A DNA stretch of 64,000 nucleotides from Methanolapillus africanus (GTDB lineage Archaea > Halobacteriota > Methanosarcinia > Methanosarcinales > Methanosarcinaceae). Made by a program: the position numbers and the translations under genes. This document shows, one piece after another, positions 8,064 through 15,833 of the stretch. Numbering within the stretch: position 1 is the stretch's first letter; each line of letters starts with the position of its first letter. The notes beneath the pieces were generated by a model. That model was not told where the DNA came from. It saw nothing but the letters and a program-made list of their open reading frames with translations, and searched no databases. Location of the stretch: NCBI RefSeq assembly GCF_032714475.1, contig NZ_JAWDKD010000021.1, forward strand, positions 124,001 to 188,000, written 5' to 3'.

Positions 8064-8855
8064 TCAGTCCCGGGAAATCCGGGTTCCGATTGTTTTTCCG
8101 TTCAAGTAATCCGCCACGTTTCCGGGCGTGTTCGCGTTAAAAATACAGGATTCAATGCCTGTTTTTTCAGCCAGTTCCAAAATTTCGGACACTTTGCCGA
8201 GCATGCCACCCGTCACGTCCGTTCCGGCCGAGCCGCCGATATGTTTTTTGACGGAATCAAATGTTTTGGGTGTAATAGTCGAGATGACTTTCCCGTCCGA
8301 ATCCAAAACGCCGTCCGCTGCCGAGCCAAGTCCGACCCGTTTTGCGGAAAGCGCCGCCGCCACATACGGCAAAGACTGGTCGCCGGAAAGAATACAAGAT
8401 CCGCGAACGGTGTCCATGCAAACGTCGCCGTGCAGCACCGGCACCAGTCCGTGGTCCAGCATGAGCGCGATTTGGTCGACGAACATGGACTTTATACGCC
8501 CGTCTTCGCAAACGGAAAAGGCGAGCGGCTGAAGCGGAACGGCGGGAATGTTTTCATTCCGGAGTCCTTTGACAATCATCTCGTTGAGCAGGCGGACGGA
8601 GTCGTGCGTGATCAAAAATCCTTCTTTGTGAAAGCCTTTGTCCAGCCCGTACTCTTTTGCGTGCGTGTGACCGTACGACCCTGCGCCGTGAACGATCACG
8701 AGCGGTCCCGAAAATGAAGCGATTTCCTTAAAAATACGGCGCATTTCGTCTTCTTTGGCCAAACCCGCTGTCGCATTTTTGTCCGTGACGGCGCTGCCAC
8801 CGATTTTTAAAACCGTAATTCCGTCGACGGTTGATTTTTTTGAAGTTTGCGTCAT
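8064..8855 (-). CDS. ipk: Isopentenyl phosphate kinase
   Basis: 263 residues of the amino-acid-kinase fold. ITVLKIGGSAVTDKN at the start holds the ATP-binding Lys and the Gly-rich loop; VIVHGAGSYGHTHAKEYGL contains the conserved His that marks isopentenyl phosphate kinases; LHGDVCMD and GGMLGKVSE complete the nucleotide site. It makes isopentenyl diphosphate in the archaeal mevalonate route. The ATG at 8855 is preferred; a longer frame adds a hydrophobic leader (8856-8909) foreign to this cytosolic enzyme. It follows mvk. Confidence 0.93.
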   Translation of the reverse strand: MTQTSKKSTVDGITVLKIGGSAVTDKNATAGLAKEDEMRRIFKEIASFSGPLVIVHGAGSYGHTHAKEYGLDKGFHKEGFLITHDSVRLLNEMIVKGLRNENIPAVPLQPLAFSVCEDGRIKSMFVDQIALMLDHGLVPVLHGDVCMDTVRGSCILSGDQSLPYVAAALSAKRVGLGSAADGVLDSDGKVISTITPKTFDSVKKHIGGSAGTDVTGGMLGKVSEILELAEKTGIESCIFNANTPGNVADYLNGKTIGTRISRD

Positions 8856-8964
8856 AAAAACAAATCCTAATAAATCGATAATAATCAAACCGATAATAAT
8901 CAAAATCAATGAAATGATATCAATAAAAGTATTGGTGATCCGGTTTTATCCGGCTTGATCCAAA

Positions 8965-9915
8965 TTATTTTTCCTTATCCACGCGGACGCCCGAATTGGA
9001 TGTTCGGCAAATGAACGAATCGCCGCCGGCGCGTTTGATGGAATGCGCGACGCGGGAGAGATTTTTGTGTTCGCACAAAGCGATCATACAGCCGCCGCCG
9101 CCAGCGCCTGTGATTTTTGATCCGAGCGCCCCGGCTTTTCGGGAAGCATAAACCAGTTCTGACAATTCAAACGAGCCGACGCCGATGGAATCCAAAAGAC
9201 CCTGGTTGATGTTCATGAGTTCACCCACGGTTGTAAAATCGTTCGTGGTGACGTATTTGACGCCGGTTTCGGCAATCGTGCCGATCGTATCCATAATTTG
9301 ATTGATCACTTGCGGATGGCGTTCTTTTAAGGAAGCGACGTTGGAAACAAGTTTTCGAGTGGACGAGAACTTGCGCGTATTTCCGATGACGATCGGCGCG
9401 TCAAAGAAATCCAATTTGACCCGGTCCGGAATCCGGACAAGACCGCCGAATGTGGACACAAACGTGTCCGTGGGGCTTGCGCGTCCCTGAACGTCCTCTT
9501 CTACTTGATGGCCCATGCGTGCGATTTCATCCAGCTTTAAGTTGGTGCCGTAAAAAACGTCCAGGGATTTCAGCGTCGCAATCGTGACGGCGGACGACGA
9601 TCCGAGACCGGAGCCGACCGGAATTTCGGAATGAATGTCGATGCAGATGCCGGAGCCGGACGCTGTTGTTGCGTCTTCCGGCGGCAGATCCGCCAGGTGC
9701 CGGAACTTTTCGACAGCGGCATAAATGTAGGGGTGCTTGCGCTGGTTGAGGTCGACGTTACCGCCCGGACCCTTCATTTGGACCGCCGGACTGTTGATTT
9801 CTTCAATCGTCACATGCGCCCGAATATCAATCGCGCAGGCGATTGCCGTTTTTCCGTACACAACCGCATGCTCCCCAAACAAAAAGATTTTCCCGGGCGC
9901 CGAACACGTAATCAT
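8965..9915 (-). CDS. mvk: Mevalonate kinase
   Basis: 316 residues of the GHMP kinase family. It starts MITCSAPGKIFLFGEHAVVY; the ATP loop PVGSGLGSSSAVTIATL is at residues ~102-118 and the C-terminal GHMP motif GSKITGAGGGGCMIAL is complete. It phosphorylates mevalonate to mevalonate 5-phosphate in the cytosol. First of the isoprenoid genes on this strand, it is separated from the Memo-family gene by an 880-bp repeat-rich spacer, so it probably has its own promoter. Confidence 0.95.
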   Translation of the reverse strand: MITCSAPGKIFLFGEHAVVYGKTAIACAIDIRAHVTIEEINSPAVQMKGPGGNVDLNQRKHPYIYAAVEKFRHLADLPPEDATTASGSGICIDIHSEIPVGSGLGSSSAVTIATLKSLDVFYGTNLKLDEIARMGHQVEEDVQGRASPTDTFVSTFGGLVRIPDRVKLDFFDAPIVIGNTRKFSSTRKLVSNVASLKERHPQVINQIMDTIGTIAETGVKYVTTNDFTTVGELMNINQGLLDSIGVGSFELSELVYASRKAGALGSKITGAGGGGCMIALCEHKNLSRVAHSIKRAGGDSFICRTSNSGVRVDKEK

Positions 9916-10070
9916 TTGAACACCATGAATGATAAGACCATTTGAATAAAATTGTAAAATTTAAATGAGATATAGAATAGAAATTGCAAACTTAATTTAT
10001 AAATCCATTCCCATGATTCAAAAAATTCGAATCCGTTTTGGGACGTTTTGAAAGAGATTTTTGTGTTTTT

Positions 10071-10116
10071 TGCGGCGGGCAGCGGGCGCGCGCGTTATGG
10101 CAACACATTTTCCTTT
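10071..10116 (-). repeat. GC-rich intergenic element, copy 1
   Basis: Minus-strand reading gives TGTTGCCATAACGCGCGCGC and then a GC-rich tail ending in an A-run. It matches the copies at 10694, 27838, 31519, 46071 and 48274. It lies about 155 nt upstream of the mvk start. Confidence 0.7.
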
Positions 10117-10169
10117 TGCGTTTTTGAAAAACGGCAGGCAATTTTTGAAATATAATCATGCAAACCGCC

Positions 10170-10206
10170 CCGTAAAATCAAACGCGACAGCGTTTGTATT
10201 TTACGG
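10170..10206. repeat. Bulged hairpin family, copy A
   Basis: CCGTAAAATCAAACGC (10170-10185), loop GACA, then GCGTTTGTATTTTACGG (10190-10206). The stem is 16 bp with one unpaired T in the right arm. Copies B (10445) and C (60648) share the layout with changed but still paired bases. Confidence 0.8.
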
Positions 10207-10444
10207 ATACCGCGAACAGATACAATATCATTGCGAACAGATGGTGCAAATCAGATCAGGAAACATCTGTATTGTTGGAAACAGTAGGTGAAAATCGGAT
10301 TAGGAAACATCTGTATTTTTGGAGACGGATGATGCAAACGGCAATCTAAAAATAGTTAACTGTAGGTGCAAATTGAAACTAAAAATGGGAACAGCAGGTG
10401 CAATCTATACTGTAAATTGCGCAGTGTATCTTACTGACGGGATT

Positions 10445-10480
10445 CCGCAAAATACAGACGCAAAGCGTCTGATTTTGCGG
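10445..10480. repeat. Bulged hairpin family, copy B
   Basis: CCGCAAAATACAGACGC (10445-10461), loop AAA, then GCGTCTGATTTTGCGG (10465-10480). The stem is 16 bp and the unpaired A is now in the left arm. Relative to copy A, a T-A pair has become C-G and an A-T pair has become G-C. Confidence 0.8.
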
Positions 10481-10490
10481 GATGGTTTGC
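10458..10490 (+). repeat. 33-bp direct repeat, first copy
   Basis: It covers the loop and right arm of hairpin B and continues GATGGTTTGC. It is identical to 10614-10646. Confidence 0.9.
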
Positions 10491-10613
10491 ACGGGAAGTT
10501 GGAACAAGCAAAACCAAGATTTATGCGACCGAAGGGAGCCGTTCGCGAAGCGAATTTATGGAAACTGGGTTACACCGTCCCTGAAAAATGCCTAGCGAAG
10601 CGACGGAATTTTT

Positions 10614-10646
10614 ACGCAAAGCGTCTGATTTTGCGGGATGGTTTGC
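10614..10646 (+). repeat. 33-bp direct repeat, second copy (half hairpin)
   Basis: Identical to 10458-10490, but the left arm of the hairpin is missing, so only half of the element was copied or the rest has decayed. Confidence 0.9.
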
Positions 10647-10693
10647 TTGACTCAAAATCAAAAATGACGGATAATTTTTAAAAACTCGAAAAG

Positions 10694-10735
10694 AAAAAGT
10701 GTCGCCTTAACGCGCGCGGCGCCGGCGCTATAAAA
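10694..10735 (+). repeat. GC-rich intergenic element, copy 2
   Basis: GTGTCGCCTTAACGCGCGCG followed by GCGCCGGCGC and an A-rich tail. It lies 60-100 nt past the stop of the Memo-family gene and is inverted relative to copy 1 about 620 bp away. Confidence 0.7.
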
Positions 10736-10796
10736 TGCAAAAAACAAAAAACAAAAAGAAAAGAGAAGCAAACAGAGTCTGCTTCAATCAGAATTT

Positions 10797-11678
10797 TTAC
10801 TCGCAGCTGCAATTGCAGTTGTTTTTGTCTTCCAGGATAAAACTGAACGCGGCATAACCGACGACGTTGGTCCTGGATTCGGTTTCATCGTTGCTGGTCA
10901 TGTATTTCAAAAACACCGGCTTTGCCAACACGGTTTTGGAAACTTCCATCAGCACGGCGATGGGGCCGTAACCGCAAAGGGATGCGTCTTCGTTTTGAAT
11001 CGTTTCGTAGAAGCCGGCAACATCCATGTCTTTGATGCGTTCGATGACTTTGAGATCGGCTGCTTTGGCTTTTTCCGGAGAGACGTAGTGCGAAAAGTCG
11101 CTGGAAGCGATCACGGCAATTCTTAATTTCTCGGAATAGCCGCCTTTCTTTTGAACGGTCACGTCTTTGATGAGAATGTTGGAAATGATGGAAGCGACAA
11201 GAGAAACCGCTTCTTTGCTTTGGTCGCCCATACAAATCGGCAGGATTTTAAATTTGCGGCCCTTCATTTTGCGCTGCAGGAACGGCAAGATGACTTCAAT
11301 GGAGTGCTCGTGCGTGTGAGCGGATTCGTCTTTGACAATTTCCGTTCCTTCAAAGTAGGACGCTAAGAACTCGTCGCCTTCGACGGTACCCAACGGCGTT
11401 TGCCAAGTGGCGGTGGACAGCGAAAGCGCGTGGCCGAGTCCCGTGTGGTTGGGTCCGAGAATGATGTACGTGTCGGCCTCCTACAAGGATTCGATTGCGA
11501 GCGCGGATACTTTTCCGGAGAAGATGTAGCCGGCGTGCGGGCTGATGGCGCCGAACGTTTTGTCGGACGAGGTCACTTCTTTTTTGGCGGCGGCAAGCGC
11601 GGCGTCGACTTCTTTGGCGAGTCCGTCGGGATTCGCGTCATAAAAAAGACCGGAAACGGTCGGTTTTCTGAGTGTCAA
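10797..11678 (-). CDS. Memo-family protein (AmmeMemoRadiSam protein B) with in-frame TAG, candidate pyrrolysine
   Basis: Reading from TTG 11678 (GGAGG correctly spaced upstream) gives TLRKPTVSGLFYDANPDG ... FGAISPHAGYIFSGKVSALA IESL, then TAG at 11483-11481 (codon 66), then EADTYIILGPNHTGLGHALS in the same frame to a TAA at 10797, 293 codons in all. Conserved Memo motifs lie on both sides: PHAGY before the TAG, GPNH, THEHSIEVILPFLQ and IASSDFSHYV after it. The TAG falls in a variable turn just before the GPNH strand. No other gene here ends in TAG, so I favour decoding as pyrrolysine; a single nonsense mutation is the alternative. Memo relatives bind metal, but their reaction in archaea is not established. 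The gene lies upstream of mvk, as in related methanogens. Confidence 0.8.
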
Positions 11679-12006
11679 ATCAATTCCTCCGATGGGGTTT
11701 AATGAGAATAATGATGGTTTGTAATGATGGTTTGATAAGTTTACGGAATGGGAAAGCCGGCAGATCACGCCGGCCTGAGCCGTTTTTGGAGGTTCGTTTT
11801 TGAAAGGTTTGGGTTGACTTAGTGGATGTTGATTTTGTTGATGGTTTGTCAAATTTTTTGACGTTTTGTATTATTTATTGATAAATATTCAAATTATTTT
11901 TTAAATATACATAAATAATACAATATATATAAAATTGCAAGAGTCTTATAAATAGTTTTTTCTCAGCAAAAAATCTATTTAAATGCCCGCCTTCAAAACG
12001 GCCCGA

Positions 12007-13035
12007 TCAGTCGCCCGCTTCATCAAACCGACACAAACCAAACTCTGCTGCCGCTTCTTTGTCCGACAAGACCCGATACCCCATCGCGGAAATCATCTCA
12101 AAAAGACGCCGCCGGTCGTCGCCTTTCATGGATTTTTTGTCAAAAAAAGCGATGTTTGCACCGGTTTTCAAAAAGGCGTCCGAAACAACCGTTTCCGTTA
12201 AAACGTCCAGCTGGTGCTTCGGAAAAATGTGTCCGAACGCCAGTTTTGTCCGGAACAAGTCTTTGGTTTGACGCTCCGCATAATGTCCGCCGCCGAATCC
12301 GACCGCCAAAACCGGATCGGAAACGAGTTCCAAATATGTATCCGAACGCGTCAAATCAAAACCGAAATCGGAAGAGAGCGACAGGATTGATTGGGCGATA
12401 ATTTCGCCGGCCAGCGGGATTCCCCATTCGTTTTCCGTGCTGCCGATTTCGGCAAACATGGACGGAACGGACAAAGCCGTCGGACCGTGATGGGTGACTT
12501 CCATCGTGACGTCAAACGCAAGCCCGAGCCGCTCGTTCAAATCGGCCATCGCCAAAATCATTTTTTTCATTTCAAGCGGCATCGGAACGGACAAACTCTG
12601 AGGGAATCCGCCGAGCGCCGACTCGCCCGCGTTTCCGGTCGGATGAACGGTAAGCGCTTTGGTTTCGCTTTTGCTGCGGTGCTTGGACGCAAAAATAATT
12701 TGATCGGCCGGCATATTCAGATGTTTCAGCCGCAGGTCCAACCGGTCTTGGAAAATGTGTTTGCCATCCAAGAGAATCAGCCGGAAAAGCACATCAGAGG
12801 CTTGCAGCTCAAAAATGCCGGTGAACAGATTGGTTCCTAAAAATTCATGAGCCGAAGGCATGGTTTCTTCGGACGGTTCGGTCGGCGGAAAAAGAGAAAG
12901 CGCTTCTTTCATTGCGTCTTCGGACGGCAATTCTTTGACCGTCCATGTTGCGGCTTTGAGGAGATTGTCTTTGATATTGACGCTGGCCACGTCTGAAAGC
13001 GAACAGATAATCGCGATTGTTTTTTGATTTGTCAT
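12007..13035 (-). CDS. dtdA: Archaeal D-aminoacyl-tRNA deacylase
   Basis: 342 residues from ATG 13035. Family marks: ALTVHPTGNAGESALGG, DVTMEVTHHGPTALSVPSMF, and AVGFGGGHYAERQTKDLF, with conserved His residues and a phosphorylase/peptidyl-tRNA-hydrolase-like fold. DtdA (DTD2) hydrolyses D-amino acids wrongly attached to tRNA and is zinc dependent. A longer frame back to 13137 adds a hydrophobic leader and has no support. It diverges from the copper ATPase gene and precedes the Memo gene. Confidence 0.88.
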   Translation of the reverse strand: MTNQKTIAIICSLSDVASVNIKDNLLKAATWTVKELPSEDAMKEALSLFPPTEPSEETMPSAHEFLGTNLFTGIFELQASDVLFRLILLDGKHIFQDRLDLRLKHLNMPADQIIFASKHRSKSETKALTVHPTGNAGESALGGFPQSLSVPMPLEMKKMILAMADLNERLGLAFDVTMEVTHHGPTALSVPSMFAEIGSTENEWGIPLAGEIIAQSILSLSSDFGFDLTRSDTYLELVSDPVLAVGFGGGHYAERQTKDLFRTKLAFGHIFPKHQLDVLTETVVSDAFLKTGANIAFFDKKSMKGDDRRRLFEMISAMGYRVLSDKEAAAEFGLCRFDEAGD

Positions 13036-13179
13036 AAAATTCACCTTTTTGATAAAAAAGGAGACGGCGAATGAAATATAAAAAGAATTGCGCCAGATTT
13101 TTTTCAAAACTGAATATTTATATATTGCAGAATACAAAATATAATTTAAATTTTATAAATATTTCTGACAGGTGATTCA

Positions 13180-15510
13180 ATGGCGGAAGAAAATCATAAA
13201 CAACACCATGGGCATGGGAATTCGGAAAATAATATGCCGGAACACATGGAACACGAAACAGCTGAACACATGGAACACGAAACAGCTGAACACATGGAAC
13301 ACAACACAGCTGAACACATGGAACACAACACAGCTGAACACATGGAACACGAAACAGCTGAACACATGGAACACAACACAGCTGAACACATGGAACACGA
13401 AACAGCTGAACACATGGAACACAACACAGCTGAACACATGGAACACAACACAGCTGAACACATGGAACACGATGCAGCCGGACATTCGGAACACATGCAC
13501 AGCGGCGGCGCCCACGATAAACATACCGGGCATTCGCCGAAAATGTTTTGGACCCGGTTTTGGGTTTGTTTAATTCTGACGATCCCAGCGCTTGTTTTTT
13601 CGCATCAAATTCAAGAAATATTCGGGTACAGTTTTTCGTTTTCGGGCAGCGAATACATTTCGGCGTTTTTCGGAACGATTATTTTCATATACGGCGGACT
13701 TGTCTTTATCAAAGGCGCGAAAAATGAATTGATGAACAAAACGCCCGGTATGATGACGCTGATTACGCTCGCCATCACCGTTGCTTTTCTGTACAGTCTC
13801 GCCGTCACGTTCGGAATCGTTGACGGCATGGATTTGTGGTGGGAACTCGCCACATTGATTACGATTATGCTGTTTGGGCACTGGCTGGAAATGGTGTCGG
13901 TCGTCCGAGCAAAGGGATCTCTGGACGATTTGGCCAAACTGCTGCCGGACACCGCCGAAGTAACGGACGGATCCGGCACGCAAACCCAAACCCGAACGGT
14001 TCCGTTATCACAGCTGAAACCCGGCGATTTTATTTTGGTTCGTCCGGGCGCTAAAATTCCGGCAGACGGCATTGTCGTTTCCGGAAAATCCGACGTCAAC
14101 GAATCCATGCTGACCGGCGAATCCCGGCCGGTCCAAAAGCAAAAGGATTCAAAAGTGATTGCCGGAACGCAAAACGGCAGCGGAACGCTGACGTTTTCGG
14201 TCACGGATACCGGCGACGGCACCGTCCTCTTCGGCATGATGAAACTGGTTAAAGAGGCGTCCGAATCGAAATCCAAGTCGCAGGTTTTGGCCGACAAAGC
14301 CGCCTTCGGACTGACAATTTTAGCAGTGGCCGCTGCTGTGGTCACATTCATTTATTGGACATTTTTCACAAACCAGCCCATTGATTTCGTTCTGGAACGG
14401 GTTGTCACTGTCCTTGTCATCGCTTGTCCGCACGCGCTGGGTCTTGCGATTCCGCTCGTGGTCGCCATTTCAACAACGATGGCCGCCAAAAACGGATTTT
14501 TGATTCGCGATCAAACGGCGCTGGAAAATGTTCACAAAACCAACGTATTTTTGTTTGACAAAACCGGGACACTCACCATCGGAAAACAAGGCGTTTCCGA
14601 CATTATTACGGCAGACGGATTCGATAAAGAACAAGTCCTTTCATGGGCGTCAGCCGTTGAAGCCGGATCGGAACACCCGATTGCTGCGGCAATTATGGAT
14701 GCCGCCAAGGAGAAAAATATCACACCGGCTAAAGCGGAAAACTTCTCAGCGCTTGCCGGACGCGGCGCCGTTGCGGACGTGGACGGAAAAACAATTTACG
14801 TCGGCGGTCCGGCTTTGGCGGCGGAATTGAACGCCGAACTGCCGGAAAGCATTCGGGCGGCTGAAGAAAAAGCGGCGGCCGAAAGCAAAACCATCGTTTT
14901 CGTGATGGAAAAGGAGAACGGCAAAACAAAAATCACCGGCACCATTTTGTTGTCCGACACCGTTCGTCCGGAATCGGCGGAAGCAGTCAAAAAGCTTCAA
15001 GAGATGGACAAAGAAGTCATGGTGCTGTCGGGCGACTCAAAGAGCGTGGTGAAAAGCGTGTCTGATGAACTCGGCATTTCAAAATATTATGCTGAGGTCT
15101 TACCGGAGAAAAAGACGGACGTCGTTCGGGAACTTCAAAACGAACACAAAAAGGTGACAATGGTCGGCGACGGCGTGAACGATGCGCCCGCGCTGATGTC
15201 AGTCGACGTCGGAATTGCGATCGGCGCCGGAACGGACATTGCGATTGATTCCGCCGGCATCATTCTCATCAACAACGATCCGCGCGGCGTTCCCAAAGTC
15301 GTCAAGCTGTCTAAAGCGACGTACCGGAAAATGCTTGAAAACCTCTTTTGGGCGAGCGCTTACAACGTTGTGATGATTCCGCTTGCCGCCGGCCTGTCCG
15401 TTTATTTCGGATTCGTGATTTCACCGGCATGGGGCGCGGTTTTGATGACGGCATCAACGGTTATTGTGGCCATCAACGCTCAGTTTTTGAGGCGGAAAAA
15501 ACTGGATTGA
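13180..15510 (+). CDS. copB: Copper/silver P1B-type ATPase (CopB-like, CPH type) with His-rich repeat N-terminus
   Basis: 776 residues. The N-terminus (~21-115) is a His/Met-rich metal-binding region made of ten 8-residue repeats (EHMEHETA/EHMEHNTA) in place of a ferredoxin-like heavy-metal domain. Then come a transmembrane block, the actuator loop (MLTGESRPV), the transport motif CPH at 416-418 (ACPHALGLAIP), the phosphorylated Asp at 460 in DKTGTLT, the SEHPIAAAIM His-Pro motif and GDGVNDAPAL. CPH in place of CPC marks the P1B-3 group, linked to Cu(II)/Cu(I)/Ag export. AGGTGA precedes the ATG. It diverges from dtdA, and the TATA-like AATATTTATATATTG lies between. Confidence 0.92.
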   Translation: MAEENHKQHHGHGNSENNMPEHMEHETAEHMEHETAEHMEHNTAEHMEHNTAEHMEHETAEHMEHNTAEHMEHETAEHMEHNTAEHMEHNTAEHMEHDAAGHSEHMHSGGAHDKHTGHSPKMFWTRFWVCLILTIPALVFSHQIQEIFGYSFSFSGSEYISAFFGTIIFIYGGLVFIKGAKNELMNKTPGMMTLITLAITVAFLYSLAVTFGIVDGMDLWWELATLITIMLFGHWLEMVSVVRAKGSLDDLAKLLPDTAEVTDGSGTQTQTRTVPLSQLKPGDFILVRPGAKIPADGIVVSGKSDVNESMLTGESRPVQKQKDSKVIAGTQNGSGTLTFSVTDTGDGTVLFGMMKLVKEASESKSKSQVLADKAAFGLTILAVAAAVVTFIYWTFFTNQPIDFVLERVVTVLVIACPHALGLAIPLVVAISTTMAAKNGFLIRDQTALENVHKTNVFLFDKTGTLTIGKQGVSDIITADGFDKEQVLSWASAVEAGSEHPIAAAIMDAAKEKNITPAKAENFSALAGRGAVADVDGKTIYVGGPALAAELNAELPESIRAAEEKAAAESKTIVFVMEKENGKTKITGTILLSDTVRPESAEAVKKLQEMDKEVMVLSGDSKSVVKSVSDELGISKYYAEVLPEKKTDVVRELQNEHKKVTMVGDGVNDAPALMSVDVGIAIGAGTDIAIDSAGIILINNDPRGVPKVVKLSKATYRKMLENLFWASAYNVVMIPLAAGLSVYFGFVISPAWGAVLMTASTVIVAINAQFLRRKKLD
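13240..13479 (+). repeat. Coding tandem repeat, 24 bp x 10
   Basis: Ten in-frame copies of a 24-bp unit encoding EHMEH(E/N)TA at the N-terminus of the copper ATPase. The E/N switch is a GAA/AAC alternation, and the last copy is EHMEHDAA. All three frames stay open on both strands, so nearby overlapping frames are spurious. Each unit adds two His and one Met ligand. Confidence 0.95.
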
Positions 15511-15833
15511 AATAAAAGAGAAAATGGAAAATAAAACAATTATTAGAGGCTACATAATATGAAAAATTTAATTTCGCTTTTAGAAGAAATTTATTTTTTT
15601 TAATAAATAATTTTTGACAGACAGAGATTATTTATACATAAAAATATAAAATGCTTTTGTGAAATTTCTGTGAGAAGTAGGCAGGAGCTCACCACCGAAT
15701 GTTGGCACTGATACTGCCAAAATTCGGTGCTTTGATGTGAGCGAATTCAAAAGTCGTTGACAATTAGAATTCGCTCCTATCCTTGATTTTTAAAGTATTT
15801 AAACAAATGCAAGCAAATTTAGGAGAAAGCATA
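15511..15833. other. Long leader/spacer before the S1 protease gene
   Basis: No gene is seen. The first half is AT-rich, with a TATA-like ATTTATACATAAAAATATAA near 15628-15648. The second half is the structured leader annotated at 15687-15776. Confidence 0.6.
15687..15776 (+). promoter_or_regulatory. Structured leader with alternative stems upstream of the S1 protease gene
   Basis: CACCGAAT-G-TTGGCA (15693-15707) pairs with TGCCAA-A-ATTCGGTG (15715-15729) around a 7-nt loop, and GCTCAC (15687-15692) can close it with GTGAGC (15737-15742). The same bases 15739-15742 also belong to GAGCGAATTC (15739-15748), which pairs perfectly with GAATTCGCTC (15767-15776). The two outer stems exclude each other. 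The element ends about 57 nt before the protease ATG. This could be an RNA switch or attenuator; it resembles no riboswitch that I can name. Confidence 0.6.

Larger units (their letters stand above)
9916..10796. other. Repeat-rich spacer bounded by two inverted GC-rich elements
   Basis: No gene is supported in these 881 bp. It contains the GC-rich element in inverted orientation near each side (10071-10116 and 10694-10735), two bulged hairpins of one family (10170-10206 and 10445-10480), and a 33-bp direct repeat (10458-10490 and 10614-10646). Several copies of the mini-hairpin type GCGAAGC/GCAAAGC occur. The layout resembles a small non-coding mobile element, but no target duplication is visible. 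Confidence 0.6.

Noticed and set aside
11481..11483. Two separate genes in place of one Memo gene with TAG
   Set aside because: The second part lacks a start near the break (first ATG/GTG candidates fall well inside the conserved fold), and neither part alone contains the full metal site.
13177..13533. Minus-strand open frames across the copper ATPase N-terminus
   Set aside because: The 24-bp repeat keeps all frames open; the protein would be a Cys/Val/Phe repeat with no start signal.
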